Positions 1 to 7,767 of a stretch of DNA of 36,000 nt are shown here, one piece after another. This DNA is from Mesostigma viride (Eukaryota; Streptophyta; Mesostigmatophyceae; Mesostigmatales; Mesostigmataceae). The notes under the pieces were generated by a model. The model had not been told where the DNA came from. It did not search any database and saw nothing but the letters and a program-made list of their open reading frames with translations. Made by a program: the position numbers and the translations under genes. Every line of letters begins with the position of its first letter. The stretch's first letter is position 1. The stretch spans positions 1,796,578-1,832,577 of the forward strand of contig RPFO01000213.1 of the NCBI GenBank assembly GCA_009746045.1. Reading direction: 5' to 3'.

Positions 1-149
1 CCAAGGTGGCAGCTGCCATGTGTATAACACTCATTATACCTCTTATTTATTTCCGTTAGTCGGCAACAGTCCGGTGTGAGAACATTCTGACAGCCAACGT
101 CGGCGTTCAGATGTCGCACCGTTTATTATTGACAAGTACCCTGGCCATG

Positions 150-186
150 TGTAACAGTATTTTCTGACAGCGTGTATACTGTTACA
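150..186. repeat. 11-bp perfect inverted repeat (hairpin)
   Basis: TGTAACAGTAT at 150-160 is the exact reverse complement of ATACTGTTACA at 176-186, around a 15-nt loop. Its context is unknown; it could be a relic of an LTR edge, since TGTTAC-type ends occur in element A. Confidence 0.6.
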
Positions 187-578
187 TCCAGGTGGACGCG
201 ACCTTGGAGTTCAGCGTTCGGAGTTAATTGCTGAGTCCTTTGTACGGCCAAAGTGTAATGATTCCTGGCCTGACTTGACTTTTCGGGACCTATGTGCAGA
301 GTACCAGGGCTTTCTATGACGTCCTTTGTGTTGGGCCCTGGACAGTATGGGACAGTACCTTGGAATCAATGTGTAATCTGACTGATGTTAGTTAGGATCA
401 CAGTTAGGGGTGTAAAGCATATTGAGAGAGAACCTTACTGGACCTTGGTCTGTGTTCTGATTGGCTGAGACCTGTTTAATTGCACGTTGGATTCCTCTGT
501 GTCGAAGGAGACATAAGCATCCATGGCCTGTTTGTCACCATAGCCAACAAGCGGATGCCCCACCATGGCCCCACCAAG

Positions 579-595
579 ATCAAGGAGACAACCAG
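579..595 (+). repeat. Dispersed 17-bp motif, copy 1
   Basis: ATCAAGGAGACAACCAG recurs exactly at 34719-34735 and 35578-35594 and with one mismatch at 35114-35130. It may mark a shared edge of a short transposon family. Confidence 0.5.
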
Positions 596-1202
596 ATGTA
601 AAGTTACTTAGATGTTAATTAGTTTAATGTAAGATGTGAATTTATTTCTAGATAATAACCAAAATCCTCACTTCAGGGCCTTTTCTTGGACAGTCATATC
701 CATTAGACAGGAAGCCTTGCGCACATGCAAGACTTGTCGCAGGATACATGAACATGCAGAGCAGGGATTAATCATACACCGTATCATCATGTAACCGTAA
801 TTAGACGTTTTATACACAGCATACCCTCGCAGTTTTTGCACGTGGTGTATTTTACACTTTTGATTAGTGTATTATACACTGTACGAAAATTAAGCGTATT
901 GCATGCATACACACTGGCCGCTTATGACAGCGTACATATTGCGTATGATGTATCACTGAAGCAGAGAGACGCCCGACCAAAAGGGGACGACCGCTCTCTA
1001 CCGCGCGAAAGTACCGTCTCGTAGTCCTGTTCAAAAGGCCTCAATCTATATAAAGCTAGACGGGAAACGACCACACTAGCTCTGTGATTCCTGGAGAATA
1101 CAAGTAGTCCTCCGTGTTCCTGGCCCCGAGTTCGATAAGTCCGTTCTATCTAGGTAATGCGATAAGCACCTTCCTGAGGGGTACATATGCTCCTGTTTTC
1201 TC

Positions 1203-1224
1203 TTACTTACTTACTTACTTACTT
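1203..1224. repeat. (TTAC)n microsatellite
   Basis: About five and a half tandem TTAC units. The sequence TAGGTAATGC lies on both sides, near 1151 and directly after the array near 1224. Confidence 0.85.
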
Positions 1225-1620
1225 AGGTAATGCCATGGTGAGGTAGTAAAGTCATCTGGTATATTGAGTGGAGCAGATTCCAGCATCAGTTTTATTGTCT
1301 GTTTCACCATGCAACCTATAAATTTCGTGGGCCAACTCTAGATCGTCGAGCTCCAGGGACCCAGTTATAGCCGACATTGTATTTCGACATTCTGTATCAG
1401 CAGTATTAACTAATTAATGATCATGAAACGCATGCTCCCGATGGGGAGCCACGGAGCACCATCTGAAGTGCTTTTCATCCCTGCGTGCATTCATTTTCCA
1501 CACGCGCCAAAGTGGCTGACGGCGGTAAGGCTGGCGGCGGCGCTCAGAACTTTTGCGTCTGAGCCCCAACCAAATTAGATCATTCAGATCACTTGCATTC
1601 GATGCGCCTTCTGAAGCCGC

Positions 1621-1790
1621 CTGTCCGACCTTATTTATGCGGATGATACCCTCCTCATATCGGGCGCCCCGAGCACATTCAGACCTCAGTGGCTGGGCTG
1701 TCTAGGCTTGGAGGCGCGGGCGGTGGGGCTGGAGGTTAGTGTCAAAACTGAGGCGATGGTGATTGGGGCTATACCAGCTCCCCGCCGGGC
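1621..1790 (+). pseudogene. LINE reverse transcriptase remnant with YADD motif
   Basis: One frame from 1621 reads through LIYADDTLLIS and about 30 codons later GLEVSVKTEAMVIGA. In LINE reverse transcriptases the YADD box holds two catalytic aspartates of the palm domain, and a G-L-x-x-N/S-x-x-K-T-E block follows at this spacing. The frame is then lost near 1800-1870 and resumes in a different frame in the downstream block. Sequence upstream of the YADD box is too decayed to align by eye. The identification rests on these two blocks and their order. Confidence 0.8.
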
Positions 1791-1899
1791 TCGAGGCCCC
1801 GGCTGCTATAGACGGGACGGAGGCCGTCCCGTTCCGTGATCGCTTCAAACTGCTGCATTGGGAGCATGCTCCCTGACACCGCCGACGATGTGGACATCC

Positions 1900-2303
1900 G
1901 CATCGGCCTGGCCTGCATGGGCTAGGCATCGTTCGCTCAAAATTCTACTGGCACTCGAAGGACCTGGGCGAGCACCGCAAGCGCATACTCCTCAAGGTCC
2001 TGACCAGTCCTCACGGTGCTCACCTATGGCGCCGAGGCATGGACGCTCACGGACACGCTGGCCACACGGCTGAACAGCACGGTAACCGGCAGGATGCTCC
2101 GCCAGGCCCTGAACGTAGGGTTCTCCACACATATAGGGGCTTTAGAATCTTTGTATCAGGGTATGCCTCGCATTTCGGACGAGATTAGACAGCGTAGGAT
2201 AGCATTCGTAGGACATCTTGCTCGCACCAGTCAGGTAGACACCGACCTCGGTCTGGCCGGCCCCCAGCGGCTTGGCCAGCCAGCCGGGCGGCATATATCC
2301 TGA
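1900..2303 (+). pseudogene. LINE ORF2 post-RT region remnant
   Basis: The ORF at 2016-2303 begins LTYGAEAWTLT and continues through GRMLRQALNVGF and PRISDEIRQRRIAFVGHLAR. These match the conserved pattern after the RT palm of many LINEs: a YGxExW box, a RMLRxxL block, and an I-R-Q-R-R-x-x-F-x-G-H-x-x-R block just before the C-terminus. The frame differs from that of the YADD block upstream, so at least one indel separates them. About 450 nt of non-coding 3' sequence follow before the CTCAA tail. Confidence 0.75.
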
Positions 2304-2525
2304 CCTGGCCTGGCCCCAAGCCGACATTCCTAAAAAGATAGGTAAACATGCCATGCCCCTACCCACAGCAGTTGCTGGCCGACCTAGTGGTCCCAGCCCC
2401 GTTTGAACTGATCGTATTCGATCACTCGATCGATCCCTCTCTCTTGCTTGGACTGCTATGCAGAACAAGAAGAGGTGGAAGACGAATGTCCAGGCTCACA
2501 CGCCAGCCCCTGTGGGCAGGCCCCG

Positions 2526-2542
2526 CCCCCCCCCCCCCCCCC
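2526..2542. repeat. C17 homopolymer
   Basis: An uninterrupted run of 17 C residues in the LINE 3' untranslated part. Its length is likely to be unreliable in an assembly. Confidence 0.8.
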
Positions 2543-2760
2543 AAGATGAAGGGGCGCTTTGCTGAGTAGAATAGTTAGGGTTTTCTAGATTATATTAGCT
2601 TAGAGAACTTAGATTAGTTCGGTTTCGCGCGCGGGGTTCGCCCACCGCCATCCATCCAGCAAGGAAATATGTGCCGACACGATCTCCCAACGGAGTCATA
2701 TTATAATTTAATTTAAATTTTGCTTAAGACGCACCCGCGCTGGCCAGCACGTACGGCCGG

Positions 2761-2782
2761 AATAAACTCAACTCAACTCAAC
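2761..2782 (+). repeat. LINE 3' tail: AATAAA then (CTCAA)3
   Basis: AATAAA at 2761-2766 runs into three CTCAA units at 2767-2781. A short tandem repeat in place of poly(A) is a known tail type in some LINE clades; here it marks the probable 3' end of the fragment. Confidence 0.6.
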
Positions 2783-2783
2783 C

Positions 2784-3381
2784 CGCCAGCCGGCACAAAT
2801 TATCGGTTACGGCTGAAATGCGATAGCGAAAAAGTTACGCACGGGACAGGATTCAGGCTTAGTATGCAATGATGACGACCATCCATGGCCCGAAAGCTAC
2901 TAAACGCAGCCTGGAACTCTGGCGCCCGATTGTTCTCGCCCATGCAGCCGCCTGGATTACCTGCAAACCCATCGCCACGCGCCTCGCCCTCGGGAGCCCA
3001 AGTGAAACCCTCAGGGCCACGACCAGACTGAGAAATGGAGCCGCTTTTACCCCCGGGCAATGAAAACTTTTCCTTATTCCATTTGCAAAATGATCTGTCC
3101 CCGGGACAGGTCGATCAGGTTACTCCTCCGGTACCTGGTTCGAGAACGCAACGTACTGAGCTACTATTGTTACGCTTGACGGAAAGGCATTCAATCACGA
3201 TTACGCTAATTAACGAGGTGACGATTCTCAGTCCTCAACTACTCGACAGACTCGGAGCCGGCACTAGCTCCGGCGCATGCATGGCAATCCTGATCAGCCA
3301 CTTCCATGCAGCTTGATCAACGAAGCAGCCCTGATTGCTGCCGGCTACGTGGCGCAACCCAGCGGCCCCGCGCCAGCCGCC
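2784..3381. other. 5' flank of element C; weak overlapping ORFs, unrecognised
   Basis: Three short overlapping + frames occur (2869-3063, 3035-3316, and one from 3277 running to the C insertion). None has a motif I recognise. The frame from 3277 would continue across the C insertion site into 33203-33260, ending at a TAG, so this flank and the 3' flank were one continuous sequence before C arrived. It could be LINE-derived, but the evidence is weak. Confidence 0.3.
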
Positions 3382-3386
3382 ACACC
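3382..3386. other. Element C target-site duplication, 5' copy (ACACC)
   Basis: ACACC directly precedes the first base of the C 5' LTR and recurs directly after the C 3' LTR at 33198-33202. This exact 5-bp match defines C as a single insertion. Confidence 0.85.
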
Positions 3387-3851
3387 AGTTAACGCCAAGC
3401 GCATTGGCGTGATCCTGATTCGGCATATCTCTGCGATTCCAGCGGCACCGGAACGAGGTCATTCCGACAAGTATCAAGAAAGTTATGGCATTCCGACTTC
3501 CCGGTCGCGCGCGAGCGCGAGCCGGCTGTTCTTCTAAGTCGCGCGTGAATATGTGCCGACGGCATATGGGGTCGACAGTAATTCCTGGGCTGACAGGAAT
3601 TAGGTGCTGAACCTACGACGGTATTGGATTAATACGTCGTACGCAGGAAATAGGAACCTTAACCTGTGGTCTGTTGGTACCGCAGGCTTAGTCCTGGACT
3701 ATTGGGTGCAGACGCAATAATCACTGTGGACTGTACTCTGTGGTCACTGTGCCTGTATGGCAGACCTACTGTATAGGATCTGCATGGACGCTGTACAGGT
3801 TGTTAATACTGTACCGGGGGTGTTAATACTGAGCAGGCCTACGAGGCTGCT
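3387..3851 (+). repeat. Element C 5' LTR, part 1 (upstream of insertion A)
   Basis: This matches 32499-32963 almost base for base, with two substitutions and a 4-bp indel (GCAT near 3781) seen by eye. It ends where element A inserted; the rest of the LTR is at 23086-23323, giving 703 bp in all. It holds several hairpins: 3392-3410, 3501-3525, 3551-3567, 3580-3601 and 3614-3641. Confidence 0.9.
3847..3851. other. Element A target-site duplication, 5' copy (CTGCT)
   Basis: CTGCT precedes the first base of the A 5' LTR and is repeated at 23081-23085 after the A 3' LTR. The empty site with a single CTGCT survives in the C 3' LTR at 32955-32959. Confidence 0.92.
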
Positions 3852-4394
3852 TGTTACGTCGCGTAACAATTCGTTGTAGTTACGGACGTAAATTAGGTCT
3901 TTTGCCTCGGTTGTCCCTAGGTTTACGTGTAGTTCCTACCGGGACACTATTGTCCTCGTAATAGTACTGTGGTATATTGGGTGCCTTTGGGCGCCGCGCC
4001 GCGTACTTTATTAGTGGTCCTGATCCTTTGGTAGAATGTAGTGGACCAGCGTGCATCTGTAGGCGAGGGCCAGGTCGGCCCGAGCGTGTTGGACCGTTGG
4101 TGACCATTTATGCACGTTCTACCCCTCGTGTGTGCACTCGGCGTGTGTTAAATGAATTAACACATATAGGCTTGGGTCACGGCAGTGTAGTTGTGTTTCC
4201 TTCCTCTATTCCTGGAGTAAACGGGTTGTGTAAATGGCTTATGGCGTATTATAGTAATACTTACGTTAATGCACTGAGATCTGGATCGTCTCGTTCGTCT
4301 TTCGCTAGGGGTTTAACTAGAGGCGGCTTGACTAGTTTAGGTAGCATCAGGCCAGGTAGAGGTAGAGGTAGTGGTAGAAACCCGAGGCGTAACA
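3852..4394 (+). repeat. Element A 5' LTR (543 bp)
   Basis: It begins TGTTACG and ends CGTAACA, so the termini are 7-bp inverted repeats. The first 17 bases also form a hairpin (TGTTACG, TCG, CGTAACA). A second hairpin, TGTGTTAA/TTAACACA, lies at 4144-4164. GGTAGA-type repeats sit near the 3' end (4353-4378). The copy at 22538-23080 differs at about three bases. Confidence 0.95.
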
Positions 4395-4395
4395 A

Positions 4396-4409
4396 TGGAC
4401 TCGGAGGAA
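4396..4409 (+). promoter_or_regulatory. Element A primer-binding site candidate
   Basis: TGGACTCGGAGGAA begins one base after the LTR. TGG at this place is the usual complement of a tRNA CCA end. Element B carries the identical 14-mer at the same spacing (7299-7312) although the two LTRs are unrelated, which supports function. The primer tRNA could not be identified. Confidence 0.7.
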
Positions 4410-4923
4410 TTTTAGGTAGAGAGCGAGACGACGATCCCCTGCAACATACGTCATTGAATCAACCCTTCCGCGTCCGGGAAAATGAAGACGACACCTACTT
4501 GACAGGTAATGGGCGGGTCGCCTGCAAGCTGGGGGGGTAGTGCTGCCCGATTCGGGACACGCCCAGCCTAGAAGATAGACCTGCTCGAAGCGGAAAATCC
4601 TTTTATAGATAGCTCCTTTCCCTCGTTTTGTTTTCCTGAGACATGTTGACTACTGTCGTAGATAGGTGATGGTTTTGGTTCTACGTTAGAGAGACGACTA
4701 GCGTCTCGTAGATTACACTTTTTCTGCATTCTTGCCTGCGTTGTATTTAGACGACCCATCGCCAGACGCAGAATTCTTGAAACCGGATACTTACGACCAC
4801 CTGGCGCTGGAAACCTCGTCCCTGCGTGCGTCGTCAATCTGGTTCGGTTTCAGACACCCGAGATAAGTCGCCTTCTCCTCGTTCTCCTTATTTGACTACT
4901 CAAGACCTACCAGGTGCGTTAAC
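4410..4923 (+). other. Element A untranslated leader
   Basis: About 510 nt lie between the PBS and the first convincing ORF. A frame open from inside the LTR (3977-4540) crosses into it but has no recognisable domain and probably is not a gene. A purine-rich stretch and a G7 run occur near 4530-4538. No other gene is seen on either strand. Confidence 0.5.
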
Positions 4924-5328
4924 ATGAGCCAGCGACGTCCTTTTCCTGCTCCTTCTCATTCGACTAGTAATAATAGTTTAGCGAAATATTACGTTGTTAT
5001 TACCCCTCAATGGGCATCTATTTTCTTATCGTGGGCCGATGCTAGGAAGTTCGTTCAGTCGCGTGCTTATAATGTCTCCAAATATAAGAAGTTTATGTCC
5101 TTTGAAGAAGCTCAGACCTACCTCTTAAATCATAGTGAATCAGATTTGGGTCTCCATTCTCGTCCTTCTCCTCATGCTCGTCCTGCAGTAGATAGTCTTG
5201 TTTTTGTTACACCACCTCCATCTCCTCCTTCGTCTCCCCCTAAACGGGCTGTATCCTCATCTAGCTTAGATACGCCTCTCACCCTAGAGTTCGGTTCCCT
5301 ATCCATTACTGTTGCTAAAAAGGATTGA
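4924..5328 (+). CDS. Leader ORF with RNase H1 N-terminal (hybrid-binding / viroplasmin-like) domain
   Basis: An intact 134-codon ORF lies between the PBS and gag. Residues about 20-68 fit the RNase H1 N-terminal domain, also called the Cauli_VI or viroplasmin domain: an aromatic/valine strand (Y22 Y23 V24 V25), I33-F34, S36-W37 starting a helix, then the basic-aromatic K53 Y54 K55 K56 F57, F60 and A63 in a second helix (FEEAQTYL). In RNase H1 this small fold binds RNA/DNA hybrids; in caulimoviruses it is part of the viroplasmin protein. The remainder is a Ser/Pro-rich tail. The start is the first ATG of the frame. It is one of few unbroken genes in A. A role at the RNA/DNA hybrid during reverse transcription is inference. 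Confidence 0.7.
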   Translation: MSQRRPFPAPSHSTSNNSLAKYYVVITPQWASIFLSWADARKFVQSRAYNVSKYKKFMSFEEAQTYLLNHSESDLGLHSRPSPHARPAVDSLVFVTPPPSPPSSPPKRAVSSSSLDTPLTLEFGSLSITVAKKD

Positions 5329-5452
5329 TTTAAATTGTTTTTCTTTTTGTAGGACATTAAAAGCTTTTCTTTTCTTTCCTTGCCTTAAATTAGGCCTTGT
5401 CCTTTTTCCTTGTTGCTTTCAGTTAGATTCCTATTCATTTACTTAATTAAAA
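5329..5452 (+). other. Spacer between leader ORF and gag, pyrimidine-rich
   Basis: A T/C-rich spacer of about 120 nt with several TTTTCTTT-type runs. No ORF is seen. It resembles a polypyrimidine tract; a splice acceptor or re-initiation region is possible but unproven. Confidence 0.3.
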
Positions 5453-6564
5453 ATGGATCCAGTGGGTGGTAATATGTCGCCTATACCTACCAACACTCCT
5501 ACTATGAATAATAATAATAATAATACTAACAACAATAGCAACACTCGTGGTAACCGACGGGACTCACTTGAAACGGTGCACCATCTCACTCCTCAAGGTA
5601 ATCTGCGTACCTCACCTCCTTCTCCTGTTACTGGTGGTCGCCGTCGTCCCTCACTTACCCCTCCTACCTATGAACAACGTATGCAAGTCAGATTTAGTGA
5701 TGACCCCTTACCTTGAACCAGGCCCCTGCCCCTCCTGCAACCTTGGCTCAACCCTCCAGCAGGTCCTCACTAACTAACAATGCTTCTAGGCCTCCTTCCC
5801 ACCCTGTGCCTTCCATGCCTGCTTTTAACACGGGTCGTACCTCTGCCCCTGTCGGCCCTTCTGGGCGCCCTAGTGCAGTTCCCTTTTACCCACCTGCTTC
5901 CTGGTCCTACCCTGAGACGGCCTATGAGGCAGCCCAGGTCCCTACCCGTGTGGCTGATTTAGAAGTTAATAGTGATTTCAGCACCATGCCCCTAGATGAT
6001 AGAAATTATGATCATTTTGCCTACTCCTCTCTTCGTGAGCAATATACTGTCCCCTTCTCTTATGGGCACCAGCCTGAAACGGTGGCTCCTTCTAGACCCC
6101 TACCCAAAACCTTTCCTCTTCCTTCCTTCTATCCCGCTTATGTAGCAGTGGAAGATAGTGGCCCTATGGGAAAAACTGACTCTTCTAATCCCCCTAAGCC
6201 TCCTGCTCTTCCCCTCTTTGCTAACCTTCCCAAGCTGGATGTCAAGTCTACCCCTCAACAGTTTTTCACCTTTATTATGTTGCTTACCCAGAACACAGAG
6301 TCGTGGCAGAATCATAATAGATGGCGTCTCTCTGATGCTGTACTAGTCCCTCACTATCTTACAACCTGCATTACTCCTGAGCTTGCTAACCTCATCCAGT
6401 GTGAATCTTTGGCCTCTCATGCCTACCCTAACTCTGTAGCAGAATTAATTGTTTAAGCGTTTAGAGAACCATTTAGTCCCTCCTGATTCAGATTGGCAGG
6501 ATAGATATTAGCCTTTGGTACCTTGCAGCAGGGTACTAAATCATTTAAGGAGTATATGAAAGAG
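5453..6564 (+). pseudogene. Element A gag, 5' part, frameshifted and cut by element B
   Basis: Gag begins at ATG 5453 with a low-complexity head containing a poly-Asn stretch made by an (AAT)6 run at 5507-5524. The frame shifts near 5710 and continues 5713-6453. The later part aligns by eye with the capsid region of B gag (PKLDVKSTPQQFFTF; then VAELF and the following RL...PPD). Another shift occurs near 6447 and a stop or shift near 6510. The sequence then reaches KSFKEYMKE, where element B is inserted; the matching continuation starts at 15032 in the same frame. Gag would form the particle shell. At least three lesions precede the B insertion point. Confidence 0.85.
6560..6564. other. Element B target-site duplication, 5' copy (AAGAG)
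   Basis: AAGAG precedes the B 5' LTR and recurs at 15027-15031 directly after the B 3' LTR. Removing B and one copy restores an uninterrupted gag frame at this point. Confidence 0.92.
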
Positions 6565-7297
6565 TGTTGCACGGATGCAACATGCCATTTGTGGTATTAA
6601 ATTATCCGTCCCGGTCGATCGGCGCCGACCGTAATCCGGCGCCAGTGCCGAGGCCATAGTATAGTTGGCAGCCGAGGCAATCCGTGTGGAAGTAAGTGTA
6701 GAAGTTTTGCTGACGAACTCGGCCTTTGCGCCGTAGGCAGACCTAGCGCCTGAACGGGAGTTACCGGACAGCCAAGTGGCACTGCACATGCGTTATGATG
6801 GTACCTACGGACATTTGGATATTTTTCAGGAGAGGCCTCTAGCCGTACTGGTCTTTAACGTGTTCTAGACGGTTCGAGAAGCCCGTCCCCGCGGACCTCA
6901 CGTCATGCCTGGTTGGCAGCGCCAGGCGCAGCCACCAACGGGGACGAAGGGACAAAATAGGAAGGCACGAGCTATGCCAGCAATCCGGACCTTGTATCGT
7001 AATTTACCACGTTGCTCTACAGATTATTTACCATCGCTTAATCCTGGAGTGTAAATCTCCTGTGGGCTCGAGTGTGAATCCCTCGCCTACTGGGTGTAAG
7101 TCTTCCCGCATTGAGTGTTTTAATCTGTGTGGTGACATTGTAATATACGAAACCGGTTTTCCGGGTTTGAGCTTATTCGTATTGTGTGACAAGTATTCTT
7201 AAGCCACCATCGTGCGCTGTGACGCATAGGAAGTCAAAGGTCTTTCGCATTCATTCTCAATCATTAAGGCGCTATTTAAATAGCCATACGTGTTAAA
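6565..7297 (+). repeat. Element B 5' LTR (733 bp)
   Basis: It starts TGTTGCA and ends TGTTAAA. The first 18 bases form a hairpin (TGTTGCA, CGGA, TGCAACA). Other palindromes are TCGGCGCCGA at 6619-6628 and the 14-bp GCTATTTAAATAGC at 7271-7284, which is broken by one inserted base in the 3' copy. The 3' boundary is set by the 5-bp duplication after the second copy. Confidence 0.93.
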
Positions 7298-7298
7298 C

Positions 7299-7312
7299 TG
7301 GACTCGGAGGAA
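7299..7312 (+). promoter_or_regulatory. Element B primer-binding site candidate
   Basis: TGGACTCGGAGGAA starts one base after the LTR, the same 14-mer and spacing as in element A. The tRNA is not identified. Confidence 0.7.
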
Positions 7313-7767
7313 ACTTTCCTAGTGGCCTCTATCCCGTCCCGTTTTTCTGTAATCTGATCCGGATCAGCAACGGAATTATATAAGGGCCGGAACCCTTACT
7401 AATTCCGCTTGCAGTAATTCATTGTGGGGGTCGGATCCCCACAATCCTAACTGCCCATACCCGTTACCCATATTGCGGTTCCTGCATGCCCCAACCTGGC
7501 CTTGTCCGGTTGACCTAAGGGATTCGTCCGGAAACGAATCTCCTTATATTGCGTGCTTTAAACGGAAACGCTTTGTGGGTTGCAATTTCACGCATTAGTT
7601 GGCGTCTTGGCCATTGCCCCATACCCTATATCTGGGATACATACTGTCAGCTCCGGCAAGCTGCAGTAATATCTCACGTCCTTTAATTGACGTATTTTTG
7701 TGCTTAATTTGTCATCCCGCCAAGGTGACTAGAGGCACATTGTTCACACTTTACCAGCCACCACGCG
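7313..7767 (+). other. Element B structured untranslated leader
   Basis: No ORF of note lies between the PBS and gag. The stretch carries a 14-nt self-complementary palindrome (7354-7367), a two-part hairpin at 7371-7407 with loop CCGGAA, a 9-bp hairpin at 7421-7445, and a 7-bp hairpin at 7521-7540 whose loop is again CCGGAA. Packaging or RNA-dimerisation signals of retroelements typically lie here; that role is inferred. Confidence 0.6.

Larger units (their letters stand above)
1..1489. other. No gene seen; small repeats only
   Basis: No ORF here has recognisable protein similarity. The longest (836-1024, 62 codons) has no motif. The stretch holds an 11-bp inverted repeat, one copy of a 17-bp motif that recurs near the window end, and a TTAC microsatellite, each listed separately. 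It may be old transposon debris. Confidence 0.5.
1490..2783 (+). mobile_element. 5'-truncated LINE (non-LTR retrotransposon) fragment
   Basis: The block contains, in order, a YADD reverse-transcriptase motif, the conserved region that follows the RT in many LINEs, a 3' untranslated stretch, an AATAAA-like signal and a short CTCAA repeat tail. The reading frame is broken more than once. No endonuclease or ORF1 is visible directly upstream, so this is a 5'-truncated, dead copy, as is usual for LINEs. The 3' edge is placed at the CTCAA tail; the 5' edge is approximate. No target-site duplication was identified. The clade cannot be assigned from what remains. Confidence 0.75.

Noticed and set aside
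836-1024. 62-codon ORF near the left edge
   Set aside because: Short, no motif, in repeat-like sequence.
3977-4540. 187-codon ORF starting inside the A 5' LTR
   Set aside because: It depends on LTR sequence repeated at 22663-23094, has no recognisable domain, and crosses the primer site.
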